From Ardenticatena maritima (GTDB lineage: Bacteria; Chloroflexota; Anaerolineae; Ardenticatenales; Ardenticatenaceae), in the NCBI RefSeq assembly GCF_001306175.1, contig NZ_LGKN01000009.1, forward strand, positions 372,001 through 436,000: a stretch of 64,000 nucleotides of DNA, given 5' to 3'. The first letter of the stretch is position 1; each line of letters begins with the position of its first letter. This document shows positions 27,951-37,231 of this stretch, one piece after another. Below the pieces are notes generated by a model. It made no database searches. It worked only from the letters and a program-made list of their open reading frames with translations, and was not told the DNA's origin. Both the position numbers and the translations under genes were made by a program.

Positions 27951-29504
27951 TCAGGCAACCGGCGCCGTCTTCTTGAATTCTTCGATGGCGCGTTTGAGCA
28001 TTTCTTCGGCTTCCGCGGTCAGGTCGTTGGTTTCGTCAATAATCCGCTGGAAGTCCGGATAGTTGGCGTCGAGGAAGCGGTAGAACTGCTGTTCCCACTC
28101 CGCCACTTTGTCCACCGGCACGTCGTCCACATAGCCGTTCGTACCGGCATAGATGATCGCCACCTGGCGGTAGAGCGGCACCGGCTGGTATTGCGGCTGT
28201 TTCAGAATTTCCTGCAAGCGGCGGCCACGCTCAATTTGCTGGCGTGTGGCTTCGTCCAGGTCGGAACCGAACTGGGCGAACGCCGCCAACTCGCGGAACT
28301 GCGCCATTTCCAGGCGCAACTTCCCGGCGACCTTCTTCATCGCCTTCGTCTGCGCCGCCGACCCCACACGGCTCACGGAGATACCGGCGTTGATGGCGGG
28401 ACGAATACCGGCGTAGAAGAGGTCGCTTTCCAGGTAAATCTGCCCGTCGGTAATCGAAATCACGTTCGTGGGCACGTATGCCGACACGTCACCCAACAGC
28501 GTTTCGATGATGGGCAACGCGGTCAGCGAGCCGCCACCGTACTCTTTGGCGAGTTTCGCCGAGCGTTCCAGCAGGCGGCTGTGCAGGTAGAACACGTCGC
28601 CAGGGTACGCTTCGCGGCCCGGCGGGCGGCGCATCAGCAACGAAACCTGGCGGTACGCCCACGCGTGCTTGCTCAAGTCGTCATAGACGATGAGCGCTTC
28701 GTTGACGCGGCGGCCGTTGATTTCGACGCCGTTTTCCATCACTTCTTCGCCCATGGCGGTACCGGCGTAGGGTGCGATGTACTGCATCGCCGCCGGGTCG
28801 GAAGCCGACGCCACCACGACGATCGTGTATTCCATCGCCCCGTACTTTTCAAGCGTCGCCACCAACTGGGCGATAGCCGACCGCTTCTGACCAATCGCCA
28901 CGTAGATACAGACGAGGTCTTTGCCTTTCTGGTTGATAATCGTGTCAATGGCAATCGCCGTCTTCCCCGTCTGGCGGTCGCCAATGATCAACTCACGCTG
29001 ACCACGCCCGATGGGAATCATCGAGTCAATGGCCTTGATACCGGTCTGCACCGGCGCGTTCACCGACTGGCGCACCACCACGTTGGGCGCAATACGTTCC
29101 ACGGGGCGGAACTTATCGGTGTTGATGGGCCCCTTCCCGTCAATGGGGCGCCCCAAGGCGTCCACCACACGCCCAAGCAAGGCTTGCCCCACAGGCACAG
29201 AAATAATGCGCCCCGTCGTGCGAACCTGGTCGCCTTCTTCAATCTTCAGGTAATCACCAAGGATGATGATACCGACCGAGTCCTCTTCGAGGTTGAACGC
29301 CACACCGTAAATCGGCTCAGCGTGGTTTTCGGTGGGCGGGAATTCCACCAATTCCTGCGCCATCACTGCGGACAAACCGCTGGCGCGGGCGATCCCGTCA
29401 CCCACCTGCAACACCTCACCGACGTTGACGTCTTCGATTGGCGCCTCGAAGGACTCAATCTGCTGCTTGAGAAACTGCGTAATTTCTTCGACTTTCAAGG
29501 TCAT
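27951..29504 (-). CDS. atpA: ATP synthase F1 subunit alpha
   Basis: Non-catalytic nucleotide-binding subunit, 517 residues. P-loop [40 protein letters not shown] near the N-terminus, and [20 protein letters not shown] with the conserved Arg. ATG 29504 follows GAGGAGG; upstream in-frame starts are rejected because they overlap atpH. Confidence 0.97.
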   Translation of the reverse strand: MTLKVEEITQFLKQQIESFEAPIEDVNVGEVLQVGDGIARASGLSAVMAQELVEFPPTENHAEPIYGVAFNLEEDSVGIIILGDYLKIEEGDQVRTTGRIISVPVGQALLGRVVDALGRPIDGKGPINTDKFRPVERIAPNVVVRQSVNAPVQTGIKAIDSMIPIGRGQRELIIGDRQTGKTAIAIDTIINQKGKDLVCIYVAIGQKRSAIAQLVATLEKYGAMEYTIVVVASASDPAAMQYIAPYAGTAMGEEVMENGVEINGRRVNEALIVYDDLSKHAWAYRQVSLLMRRPPGREAYPGDVFYLHSRLLERSAKLAKEYGGGSLTALPIIETLLGDVSAYVPTNVISITDGQIYLESDLFYAGIRPAINAGISVSRVGSAAQTKAMKKVAGKLRLEMAQFRELAAFAQFGSDLDEATRQQIERGRRLQEILKQPQYQPVPLYRQVAIIYAGTNGYVDDVPVDKVAEWEQQFYRFLDANYPDFQRIIDETNDLTAEAEEMLKRAIEEFKKTAPVA

Positions 29505-29556
29505 TCGTATGTCCTCCTCGTGTCTGGCCCCTCGTTCGTTTGAGGCCGACGCGCTC

Positions 29557-30081
29557 TTATCCAACTAACCGTTCACGCAGTGCGTTGAGGCGCCCGGCCA
29601 CCGTTGCATCGATGAGATGGTCACCGATACGGACGCGGACACCGCCCAAAACCGCGGGATCCACCTTGTACTCAAAGACAAGCCCCTCACCATACTGTGC
29701 GGTGAGTTTCTCTTCCAGTTTCGCCTTTTCTTCGGGAGAGAGTTCGACAGCCGTCGTAATTTCGGCTGTGCGCACATGCGCCCCCGTCTGCTCCAGGATG
29801 TCATCCAGCGTGGCGACAATGGCATCAAGCAAATTCAGGTCGTTATTGCGCACCAACAGGCGCACAAAATTCGCCACTTCCGGCTTCAAATCCTTGGGCA
29901 GAACCGCCGAAAGGCGCTTTTCACGTTCGGCGGGCGGCTTACCAGCGTCTTCGAGTTCGGTGAGCAACTCCGGGTTTTCTTCCAGCAGGCGCCGCACCTT
30001 CTGGATACCGGTCAGCCAATCTTCGAGCGCGGTTTGCAAAATGGCCTGCGCGTAGATTTTGGCTGTTTTTTGTGCGCTCAC
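29557..30081 (-). CDS. atpH: ATP synthase F1 subunit delta (OSCP)
   Basis: Peripheral-stalk cap. The 174-residue product opens [18 protein letters not shown], has the helical N-domain, and ends with the typical [20 protein letters not shown] segment. Start is GTG at 30081, overlapping the atpF stop as GTGA. Confidence 0.94.
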   Translation of the reverse strand: MSAQKTAKIYAQAILQTALEDWLTGIQKVRRLLEENPELLTELEDAGKPPAEREKRLSAVLPKDLKPEVANFVRLLVRNNDLNLLDAIVATLDDILEQTGAHVRTAEITTAVELSPEEKAKLEEKLTAQYGEGLVFEYKVDPAVLGGVRVRIGDHLIDATVAGRLNALRERLVG

Positions 30082-30572
30082 TTCAGATCACCTGCCTCTG
30101 CAATAAACTTCTCGACGAGCTCACGCTGCTTGGATTCATCCAACGCAGCACCGATGACCTTCTGCGCGATGCTGAGCGACAGTTGCGCCACTTCGTCGCG
30201 CAGTTGGGCCAGCATTTGCTGGCGTTCGTAAGCGATTTCTTCTTGTGCGCGCTTCTTCAACTGCTCGGCTTCCTGGCGTGCTTCCGCCAGAATTTCAGCG
30301 CGCTGACGTTCAGCGGCTTCGCGCGCACGTTCGATGATTTCTTGCGCTTCACGGCGGGCTTTCGCCAGTTCTTCTTCGTATGCTTTCTGGCTCGCCACCA
30401 CTTCAGCGCGCGCCTTTTCCGCCGCTTGCAAACTTTCGCGGATTTTTTCGCGGCGCTGATCGAGCATATTCAAGATAGGACGATACAGGAACATGCGCAG
30501 CAGAACCAGAATGACAACAAAGTTCACAACCTGCGCAATCCAGAAATTCAGATTAAGACCAAGGGCTTCCAA
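30078..30572 (-). CDS. atpF: ATP synthase Fo subunit b
   Basis: Peripheral-stalk subunit. One N-terminal membrane helix (FWIAQVVNFVVILVLLRMFL) is followed by a long charged coiled coil rich in Ala/Arg/Glu. Start is TTG at 30572, five bases after AAGGAGG; no better start exists. Length 164 is normal. Confidence 0.95.
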   Translation of the reverse strand: MEALGLNLNFWIAQVVNFVVILVLLRMFLYRPILNMLDQRREKIRESLQAAEKARAEVVASQKAYEEELAKARREAQEIIERAREAAERQRAEILAEARQEAEQLKKRAQEEIAYERQQMLAQLRDEVAQLSLSIAQKVIGAALDESKQRELVEKFIAEAGDLK

Positions 30573-30678
30573 TTTTGCCTCCTTACCTTAACGTATTTGC
30601 CTGTGCGGTCGAAAGGGCGGGCAACTCACTTCGTGCGCCACCCGCCCTGTTTGTTCCGCAATTCAGGCTCCCTCGCGA

Positions 30679-30909
<231 letters not shown>

Positions 30910-30990
30910 TTAAAACGTGATTGTCTGTTTTGTTGCACAGTTGACACTTTTTTCCGCTCCGTCAGAACGACAGATGCGGTTGTATCCGAA

Positions 30991-31986
30991 TTAGTGATGT
31001 TCGTCGTGCGCTTCCACCGCCGACGCGAAGAAAACCAGCGTCAGCATGGCGAACACAAACGCCTGAATGAACCCAACGAAGAGCTCCAACCCGAAGAAAG
31101 GCACCGGCAAGAGCCACGGGACCAGGAACGCCATGATGAAGAGCAGCACCTGCCCGGCAAAGATGTTCCCGAAAAGACGGAAGGCGAAGGAGATGATCTT
31201 GGCGAACTCTGAGACGGTTTCAATAAGCCCCACCAGGAAGCCCATGATACCGCCTTTGAAGTTCAGGAATTTCGAGAAGTAGCTCATACCCAACGCCTGA
31301 ACACCGTAGTACTGCACCAGCACCATTGAGATGACAGCCAGCGCAAGAGTGAAGTTCAGGTCCGTAGCCGAAGCGCGCAAGAAGGGCACCAGCACACCAT
31401 ACGGGCGACCATCTTCGGTGGTCGGCAATTCATGGTGCTCTTCACCCTTTGCCTCTTCACCATGGCCTTCTTCGCCATGCGCCTCTTCGCCGTGATGTTC
31501 CACAATAACTTCTTCGTTCGTCACGACGTAGAAAGGCCCGAGTTTTTCCAGAACATACCCTTTGTTGCCATGCGGGGCTTCAACCACACCCACGCTATCC
31601 ACGCCGGGCACCAATTCCCACCAGTTCGCCACAATCACCAAGAGGAAAATCGTCATGATGATGGGGAACCACTGGCGAGCACGGTCGCCGGCAATGTCTT
31701 CCGTAATGCTATAAAACCCTTCAATCACCCATTCGGCAAAGTTTTGCAGACCGTCGGGGATATCCTTCATGTTGCGCGTCGCCAACACGGCAAACAAAAT
31801 GAGCGTAATGTCAGCCAAAATCGTGTGAATGAGTGTGTTGGGGACGCGGAAACCGAGGATTGGCACCCCTTCGGCGGGCAACTGAATACCCGGAAGCGGA
31901 ACGGGGAAGTACATTTTGCTAATCACCATAGCGCCCAGAACGAGCACTACGGCAACCAGCACCTTCGGATTCAGTAACCTTTTCAC
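30991..31986 (-). CDS. atpB: ATP synthase Fo subunit a with a His/Glu-rich insert
   Basis: Proton-channel stator, 331 residues. The essential Arg is in SFAFRLFGNIFAGQ, and several membrane helices are present. Between the early and late helices, about residues 158-186 form an unusual acidic, His-rich stretch (EHHGEEAHGEEGHGEEAKGE) that ordinary a-subunits lack. Start is GTG at 31986. It is first in the order B-E-F-H-A-G-D-C; no atpI/atpZ precedes it. Confidence 0.94.
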   Translation of the reverse strand: MKRLLNPKVLVAVVLVLGAMVISKMYFPVPLPGIQLPAEGVPILGFRVPNTLIHTILADITLILFAVLATRNMKDIPDGLQNFAEWVIEGFYSITEDIAGDRARQWFPIIMTIFLLVIVANWWELVPGVDSVGVVEAPHGNKGYVLEKLGPFYVVTNEEVIVEHHGEEAHGEEGHGEEAKGEEHHELPTTEDGRPYGVLVPFLRASATDLNFTLALAVISMVLVQYYGVQALGMSYFSKFLNFKGGIMGFLVGLIETVSEFAKIISFAFRLFGNIFAGQVLLFIMAFLVPWLLPVPFFGLELFVGFIQAFVFAMLTLVFFASAVEAHDEHH

Positions 31987-32036
31987 CGCTTTGTGTCCTC
32001 CTTCGTCTATCGCCAGAAATCAGTCGTGGGGATACA

Positions 32037-32055
32037 GAGCAGGGTGGACCTGCTC
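32037..32055 (-). other. 5'-end stem-loop of the atp transcript
   Basis: GAGCAGG and CCTGCTC pair around a 5-base loop, about 12-30 bases downstream of the predicted -10 box. A hairpin this near the 5' end would protect the long atp mRNA. Confidence 0.4.
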
Positions 32056-32066
32056 AGACGGCGCGC

Positions 32067-32095
32067 ATTATAACACGCTCCCTATTGCTTGGCAA
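32067..32095 (-). promoter_or_regulatory. promoter of the atp operon
   Basis: On the minus strand, TTGCCA (32095-32090), 17 bp, and a perfect TATAAT (32072-32067), about 80 bases upstream of atpB. Confidence 0.75.
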
Positions 32096-32161
32096 GTCCA
32101 TTTTTTCACAAATGAAATTTTGCACAAGTGCGTGGTCGCCCGCATTTTTCGCTGATGAACC

Positions 32162-33538
32162 CTACCAGCGCAACCCTTTGGGGTAGTGGTTTTTGAGCAG
32201 ACGCCCCACCTGCTTGCCCCATCCCAACGCATAGCCGTCAACGGCAACGAGCGTCCAACCGGGTTCGCCAGAACGGTTGATGGTTTCGCCACGCAAGTAC
32301 GCCTGCGCTTCTTCGGCGTTCAAGTTGGCAACCCGCCGCACCGCCTGCGGCGCAAGGTGCAACGCCAACGCATGCGCCGGCTCGAAACGCCCTCGACGCG
32401 CCACCCCAACACGCAAACCGGCACGCACCACGGTGACGCCACGCCATTCACGCGCATCAACCGGAAGCAGGTGCCACGCATCGCCAAATGCCGCCCACCC
32501 TGTTTCGGGCAGTTCGGTGCGCATGGTCTCACGCCAGAACGCCTCTACATGGCGGCGCACCTGTCCCGACAAGCGCGAACGCGGTTCACGCCACGCCCAC
32601 GGCGCTTCTTCTCCCCGACGACGCAACAATGCCGCAAAATGCCCCTCACCCGGCGCACGGTGGGGCCACAAACGGACGCACCGCTCTAAAGGAAGCCCCG
32701 CCGCCTCTTCGGGCGCAACCCAATCGGGGCGACCGGGAGCGCTCCCCGGCCACGCCGGCGGTTCAACCAATTCAAAGTCGGGGTGTGTGCGGAGAAAGCG
32801 GGCAATCACGGCTTCGTTTTCTTCGGGGGCAAAAGTGCAGGTGGCGTACACTAACCGCCCCCCCGGACGCACCAGCCGCGCCGCGTCATCCAGCAGGTGC
32901 TGTTGCCGCACGGCGCACCCCAACACGTGCGTTGCGCTCCAATGCGTCGCTGCTTCCGGATTTTTGCGGAACATGCCCTCACCGGAGCAAGGCGCATCAA
33001 CCAGTACGGCATCGAAACGCTCCGCCCACACCTCAGCCAACCGCGCGGGGGCTTCATTCGTCACCAAGGCGTTGGCCACGCCAAAGCGCTCCATGTTTTC
33101 CACCAACGCCGCCACACGCCCACGCACAACTTCATTCGCCACCAACAGCCCCCGCCCTTGCATGCGTGTCGCGATAAACGTCGCCTTGCCGCCCGGCGCC
33201 GCTGCAATATCGAGCACCGCTTCGCCGGGTTGGGGGTTCAGCAGCGCCACCGGCATCATCGCGCTGGGGTCTTGCAGGTAGTAGCAGCCAGCGGCATGGT
33301 AGGCGTGCCGCCCAAGCGCCACGTCGCCGGCACGCACGACGTAGCCCTCCGGCGCCCACGCCAGCGGTTCCGCCTGAATGGCGAGCGCCGACAGAACCTC
33401 CGCCCCACATTTGAGTGTGTTCAGGCGCACGCCCACCATCGGCGGCGCCTGCAACGCCTCGAAAAAGTCCGTCGCTTCCTCTCCCAACAAACGCCGCATG
33501 CGTTCGACAAACTCAGTCGGCAAGATTGGCTCAGCCAT
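32162..33538 (-). CDS. NOL1/NOP2/Sun-family RNA m5C methyltransferase (RsmF-like)
   Basis: SAM-dependent cytosine-5 RNA methyltransferase, 458 residues. SAM site LDIAAAPGGKATFIATRM, the two catalytic cysteines in VDAPCSGEGMFRKNPEA and YATCTFAPEENEAV. A C-terminal PUA-like extension ends with GYALGWGKQVGRLLKNHYPK, as in RsmF/YebU-type 16S rRNA enzymes. ATG 33538 (MAEPILPTEF) has a GGGAGTGAAGG site; longer in-frame starts are rejected. Transcribed divergently from the lysine operon. Confidence 0.92.
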   Translation of the reverse strand: MAEPILPTEFVERMRRLLGEEATDFFEALQAPPMVGVRLNTLKCGAEVLSALAIQAEPLAWAPEGYVVRAGDVALGRHAYHAAGCYYLQDPSAMMPVALLNPQPGEAVLDIAAAPGGKATFIATRMQGRGLLVANEVVRGRVAALVENMERFGVANALVTNEAPARLAEVWAERFDAVLVDAPCSGEGMFRKNPEAATHWSATHVLGCAVRQQHLLDDAARLVRPGGRLVYATCTFAPEENEAVIARFLRTHPDFELVEPPAWPGSAPGRPDWVAPEEAAGLPLERCVRLWPHRAPGEGHFAALLRRRGEEAPWAWREPRSRLSGQVRRHVEAFWRETMRTELPETGWAAFGDAWHLLPVDAREWRGVTVVRAGLRVGVARRGRFEPAHALALHLAPQAVRRVANLNAEEAQAYLRGETINRSGEPGWTLVAVDGYALGWGKQVGRLLKNHYPKGLRW

Positions 33539-33662
33539 ACCTTCACTCCCTGCCCCTTTGAACAGCCGCATACGATACAGCATGCGCCCTCTCGCTCCAA
33601 ACCGACGGCACCAGGTGGGGCATCCCCTCCCACCCATACGGGTAGTTTTGCCCCGCAGGGGC

Positions 33663-33692
33663 TTGACAGTCGCCCATCGCTTTGCCTATACT
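33663..33692 (+). promoter_or_regulatory. promoter of the lysine operon leader
   Basis: Perfect TTGACA (33663-33668) and TATACT (33687-33692), 18 bp apart. Transcription should begin near 33700, giving a leader of about 470 bases before lysW. Confidence 0.85.
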
Positions 33693-33746
33693 GGGGCGCG
33701 GAAATGAGGTTGTACCTTTCATCACAAATCAAGAGGAAAAACCCGT

Positions 33747-33833
33747 ATGCGTTTCGTGTGCGTCGCCAAACAGCAGAAGAAAGCCAAAAAACCGGGCACC
33801 CTCCGGTCTGGCTGCTTCTGCGTGCAAACGTAA
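33747..33833 (+). CDS. Lys-rich leader peptide 1 (28 residues)
   Basis: Short reading frame with its own AAGAGG site 8 bases upstream of the ATG. The core VAKQQKKAKKP holds five lysines (residues 8, 11, 12, 14, 15); the end is LRSGCFCVQT. It lies between a strong promoter and an intrinsic terminator, upstream of the lysine biosynthesis operon. I read it as a regulatory leader whose Lys codons report charged tRNA-Lys. A free small peptide is less likely. Confidence 0.75.
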   Translation: MRFVCVAKQQKKAKKPGTLRSGCFCVQT

Positions 33834-33917
33834 GCGACGCACGACATCCGAAACGCCCACGAAGCAAGCAACGCAACGCGGCGGCCAGACCGAACAGGTG
33901 GCCGCCGTTTTTGTTTG
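33791..33917 (+). promoter_or_regulatory. attenuator 1 of the lysine operon
   Basis: Terminator: CGGCGGCCA (33879-33887) with TGGCCGCCG (33899-33907), then TTTTTGTTTGT. Antiterminator: CGGTCTGGCTGC (33804-33815) pairs over all 12 positions (one G-U) with GCGGCCAGACCG (33881-33892), which contains most of the terminator's left arm. A small protector stem ACCGG/CCGGT (33791-33807) follows the Lys codons directly. Region 2 begins 12 bases after the last Lys codon, where a stalled ribosome would leave it free. Confidence 0.75.
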
Positions 33918-33949
33918 TCTCAACACACAACCAAACCCGGACCAGACCC

Positions 33950-34066
33950 ATGCCTGACATGCTGCTAACCCAACCGACGCACAACATCCGCAAAAAGAAA
34001 TGCAAGAAAGCGAAACCCTCTCCTTTGCGGGGGTCTGGTTGGGGCTGCACGCCGGGCATATCGTAA
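33950..34066 (+). CDS. Lys-rich leader peptide 2 (38 residues)
   Basis: Second short frame in the same leader. [20 protein letters not shown] holds six lysines in eight residues (15-22) and ends GCTPGIS. The layout repeats that of leader 1: Lys cluster, then Pro, Leu-Arg, Ser-Gly, Cys. Its ribosome-binding site is weak (CGGA), and the ATG at 33959 is an alternative start. The start region contains ACCAGACCC, complementary to region 2 of its own attenuator. Confidence 0.7.
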   Translation: MPDMLLTQPTHNIRKKKCKKAKPSPLRGSGWGCTPGIS

Positions 34067-34126
34067 GCCACACCACCATGCGCACAAAGCGCCAGACCTC
34101 CGCGGGGGTCTGGCGCTTTTGTTGTT
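34027..34126 (+). promoter_or_regulatory. attenuator 2 of the lysine operon
   Basis: Terminator: perfect 13-bp stem AAAGCGCCAGACC (34086-34098) with GGTCTGGCGCTTT (34107-34119), then TGTTGTTT. GCGGGGGTCTGG occurs twice, at 34027-34038 and in the terminator's right arm (34102-34113). The upstream copy therefore pairs with 34092-34103 (12 bp, one G-U) as an antiterminator. It starts 11 bases after the last Lys codon. ACCAGACCC at 33941-33949 can pair with the upstream copy as protector. Confidence 0.78.
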
Positions 34127-34169
34127 TCACACAGTCAACCAACACATCTCAAAAAGAGGAGGAAACACC

Positions 34170-34352
34170 ATGACCACAACTGTTCGCACAGCCGAATGCC
34201 CTGAATGCGCCGCTGTTGTCCCGCTGGCGGAAGAAGTGTTCCTGCACGAAATCGTCGTATGCCCTGAATGCGGTGTGGAATTGGAAGTGGTCGGACTGGA
34301 GCCCCCCACGCTCGACCTCGCGCCGGAAGTGGAAGAGGACTGGGGCGAATAA
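34170..34352 (+). CDS. lysW: amino-group carrier protein LysW
   Basis: Small acidic zinc-ribbon carrier (60 residues) whose C-terminal Glu gamma-carboxyl is ligated to alpha-aminoadipate, protecting the amino group during lysine synthesis. Zinc ligands are [10 protein letters not shown] and [10 protein letters not shown]. The C-terminus EEDWGE is the conserved EDWGE carrier motif. AAGAGGAGG precedes ATG 34170. First structural gene after the two attenuators. Confidence 0.97.
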   Translation: MTTTVRTAECPECAAVVPLAEEVFLHEIVVCPECGVELEVVGLEPPTLDLAPEVEEDWGE

Positions 34353-34402
34353 ATCACCGGGGGCGTTCCAGCCCCCGCCATGACACCATGAGGAGGAACA
34401 GC

Positions 34403-35293
34403 ATGAACCATTTTGCACATCCCCACATCGGCATTCTGGTTGGGCGCATGCGTGTGGAAGAAAAGTTGCTTGTGCAAGAAATTGAGCGCCGCGGCCTGAC
34501 ATACGAACTGATTTATGACAACGAACTCATCCTCGACACCGCGCGCGCCGATGAGTGGCGCCGCTTCGACGTCATCCTGGAACGGTGCGTCAGCCACTCC
34601 CGCGCCCTGACGGCGCTGGCGTTCTTTGAAGCCATTGGCGTGCCCACGGTGAACACGCACGCCGTCGCCGAAATCTGCGGCGACAAGATTCGCACCTCAC
34701 TGGCGCTTGACCGCGCCGGCGTGCCACAGCCCCGCTGGCGCGTCGCCTTCACGCCCGAATCGGCGCTCCGAGCGATTGAAGAAATGGGCTACCCCGTAGT
34801 GCTCAAGCCCGCCACCGGTTCATGGGGGCGCTTGATGGCGCGTGTGAACGACCGCTACACCGCCGAGGCGATTCTGGAACACAAGAGCACCCTGGGCGGC
34901 GTGCAACATTCCATCTTCTACATTCAAGAATACGTCGAAAAGCCCGGTCGCGACATCCGCGCGTTCGTCGTGGGCGATGAAACGATTTGCGCCATCGAAC
35001 GCCGTTCCGACCACTGGATTACCAACACCGCCCGCGGCGGTTCCGCCGGCAACTTCCCCGTGACGCCCGAACTGCACGAGTTGTGTGTGCGCGCCGCCCG
35101 CGCCGTGGGAGGCGGCGTGGTCGCTATTGACGTGTTCGAGAGTGCGCGCGGGTTGTTGGTGAACGAAGTGAACTACACCATGGAATTCCGCAACTCCATC
35201 GCACCCACAGGGGTGAACATTCCAGCCCGCATGATTGACTACGTGGTGCAGGTGGCGCGCAGGCAAACCGAACCGCTGGGGGTGAGCGCATGA
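34403..35293 (+). CDS. lysX: alpha-aminoadipate-LysW ligase LysX
   Basis: ATP-grasp ligase joining alpha-aminoadipate to the LysW C-terminal Glu. The 296-residue product has [20 protein letters not shown] (nucleotide loop), [20 protein letters not shown], and [15 protein letters not shown], whose Asn and neighbouring residues are typical of LysX-type substrate recognition. ATG 34403 follows AGGAGGA. It overlaps lysY as ATGA. Confidence 0.95.
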   Translation: MNHFAHPHIGILVGRMRVEEKLLVQEIERRGLTYELIYDNELILDTARADEWRRFDVILERCVSHSRALTALAFFEAIGVPTVNTHAVAEICGDKIRTSLALDRAGVPQPRWRVAFTPESALRAIEEMGYPVVLKPATGSWGRLMARVNDRYTAEAILEHKSTLGGVQHSIFYIQEYVEKPGRDIRAFVVGDETICAIERRSDHWITNTARGGSAGNFPVTPELHELCVRAARAVGGGVVAIDVFESARGLLVNEVNYTMEFRNSIAPTGVNIPARMIDYVVQVARRQTEPLGVSA

Positions 35294-36321
35294 CCATGCG
35301 AGCGGCGATTGTTGGCGCTTCCGGCTACGTGGGCGGCGAACTCCTGCGCCTCTTGCTGCATCATCCTCACGTGCAGGTTGTCGCCGCAACGTCTGAACGC
35401 TTTGCGGGGCGCTACGTGCACAGCGTGCACCCCAACCTGCGCGGTCGTACCGCGCTCCAATTTTCATCTATCGCAGACCTGCCCGAAACCGACGTGCTCT
35501 TTCTCTGCCTGCCGCACGGGCAAGCCGCGCGCCGCATGGACGAATTCGCACGCCTCGCGTCCATCGTGGTGGATTGCTCCGCCGACTTCCGCCTGCGCGA
35601 CCCCGACTGGCACGCCCGCTGGTACGACGCCGAAACCCGCGCCGACGAGTGGCGGGCGCGGTTCGTGTACGGCTTGCCCGAACTCACGCGCGACGCCTTG
35701 CACGGCGCTCGCTACATCAGCGGCGTGGGGTGCAACGCCACGGCGGTCAATCTGGCGCTGTTGCCGCTGGCGCGTGCAGGGTTGATTGAACGTGTGGTGG
35801 CGGACGTCAAAGTCGGGTCCAGCGAAGCAGGCGCACGCGCCACCGACGCTTCCCACCACCCGGAACGCGCCGGCGCTGTGCGTTCGTTCGCCCCGGTTGG
35901 GCATCGCCATCAGGCGGAAATTGTGCAGGCGCTGAACATTCCCGCCGAAGCGCTCTTCTTCTCGGCAACCGCCGTTGAAATGGTGCGCGGGGTGCTCGCC
36001 ACCTGCCACGTCTTTTTGAATGCCGACCTGACCGACCGCGACCTCTGGCGGCTCTACCGCGCCGCCTACGCCAACGAGCCCTTCATCCGCCTGGTGAAGA
36101 GCCGCACTGGTTTGTACCGCTACCCCGAACCCAAAATCGTCGCCGGCACCAACTATTGCGACATCGGTTGGGAACTGGACGACCACGGACGCCGCCTCGT
36201 CGTGATCAGCGCGATTGACAATCTGATGAAGGGCGCCGCGGGGAGCGCCGTGCAATCGCTCAACGTGGCGTGCGGCTGGGACGAGTGCGCCGGGCTGGAT
36301 TTTGTGGGCTTACACCCGTAA
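35290..36321 (+). CDS. lysY: LysW-aminoadipyl-phosphate reductase (LysY/ArgC family)
   Basis: NADPH-dependent reductase forming the LysW-bound semialdehyde. The 343-residue product has the Rossmann opening [20 protein letters not shown], catalytic Cys in [20 protein letters not shown], and [20 protein letters not shown]. The family also covers ArgC; the operon context decides for lysine, although bifunctional lysine/arginine use is known in this pathway. Confidence 0.93.
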   Translation: MTMRAAIVGASGYVGGELLRLLLHHPHVQVVAATSERFAGRYVHSVHPNLRGRTALQFSSIADLPETDVLFLCLPHGQAARRMDEFARLASIVVDCSADFRLRDPDWHARWYDAETRADEWRARFVYGLPELTRDALHGARYISGVGCNATAVNLALLPLARAGLIERVVADVKVGSSEAGARATDASHHPERAGAVRSFAPVGHRHQAEIVQALNIPAEALFFSATAVEMVRGVLATCHVFLNADLTDRDLWRLYRAAYANEPFIRLVKSRTGLYRYPEPKIVAGTNYCDIGWELDDHGRRLVVISAIDNLMKGAAGSAVQSLNVACGWDECAGLDFVGLHP

Positions 36322-36340
36322 ACGAAAACGAGAGGGAACG

Positions 36341-37231
36341 ATGACCATGCAAGAGCAATCTGTATTGGTGGTGAAGGTAGGCGGCGGTGAAGGCAACCGC
36401 ATCGAGCCGGTGCTGGACGACCTCGCCGACCTCTGGCATGCGGGGCGGCGCTGGGTGCTGGTGCATGGCGGTTCGGCACGCACCAACGAAGTCGCGACGG
36501 CGCTGGGGCATCCGCCGCAATTCATCACATCGCCGTCGGGCTTCACCAGCCGCCGAACCGACCGCCAAACCGCGCTCATTTTCACCATGGTGTACGCCGG
36601 CGAGATGAACAAGACCATTGTGGAAGGGCTGCACGCCCGCGGGGTGAACGCCGTCGGGCTGTCGGGGGCGGATGGGCGCGTGCTGGAAGGTGAACGCAAG
36701 AAAGCCATTCGTGCGGTTGTCAATGGGCGGCGGCTCATCATACGCGACGACTACACAGGCACCATCACGCGCGTGAACAGCAGCCTGCTGCACCTCCTGC
36801 TGAACGCCGGCTACGCGCCGGTGCTCTGCCCCCCCGCCATCAGCCAGGAGCACGAACTCATCAACGTGGACGGCGACCGCGCCGCTGCGGCACTCGCCGC
36901 CGCCCTGAGCGCCAAGACGTTGGTGCTCCTCACCGGTGCGCCCGGCTTGCTCCGCTTCCCCGACGACCCCGCCTCGCGCATTGCCACGCTCCCGTTGGCG
37001 GCGCTGGACGACGCCATGAACACCTACGCCCAAGGGCGCATGCGTATCAAACTGCTGGCGGCGCGCGAGGCGCTGGAAGGTGGTGTGCAGCGCGTGATAA
37101 TCGCCGCCAGCAACGCCGCGCATCCCGTGCGGCAGGCCTTGGCAGGCGACGGGACGGTCATCAGCCGATGGGGACGGCAAGAGGAGGAAACGCATGAGCA
37201 TTCAGCCACCGCAAACGAACACCGCGCTTGA
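36341..37231 (+). CDS. lysZ: LysW-aminoadipate kinase (LysZ/ArgB family)
   Basis: Amino-acid-kinase-fold enzyme phosphorylating the LysW-bound side-chain carboxylate. VLVVKVGGGEGNRIEPVLDD, LVHGGSARTNEVA, and VNAVGLSGADGRVLEG are the family blocks; VVNGRRLIIRDDYTGTITRV is typical of LysZ. The 296-residue frame starts at 36341 after GAGAGGGA. The end overlaps lysJ by 38 bases, an unusually deep but coding-plausible overlap. Confidence 0.93.
   Translation: MTMQEQSVLVVKVGGGEGNRIEPVLDDLADLWHAGRRWVLVHGGSARTNEVATALGHPPQFITSPSGFTSRRTDRQTALIFTMVYAGEMNKTIVEGLHARGVNAVGLSGADGRVLEGERKKAIRAVVNGRRLIIRDDYTGTITRVNSSLLHLLLNAGYAPVLCPPAISQEHELINVDGDRAAAALAAALSAKTLVLLTGAPGLLRFPDDPASRIATLPLAALDDAMNTYAQGRMRIKLLAAREALEGGVQRVIIAASNAAHPVRQALAGDGTVISRWGRQEEETHEHSATANEHRA

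Noticed and set aside
32100-32130. Two CACAA motifs upstream of the atp operon as a Rex site
   Set aside because: They are direct, not inverted, half-sites, so they do not form the TTGTG-N8-CACAA palindrome.
33747-34066. Leader peptides as RiPP precursors
   Set aside because: Both have Lys-rich cores and C-terminal Gly/Cys, but there is no modification enzyme nearby, and the antiterminator geometry and downstream lysine genes favour attenuation.
33699-34169. Lysine (L-box) riboswitch or T-box in the lysine leader
   Set aside because: No multi-helix L-box core or T-box sequence was seen. Lys-rich short frames with competing hairpins explain the region better.
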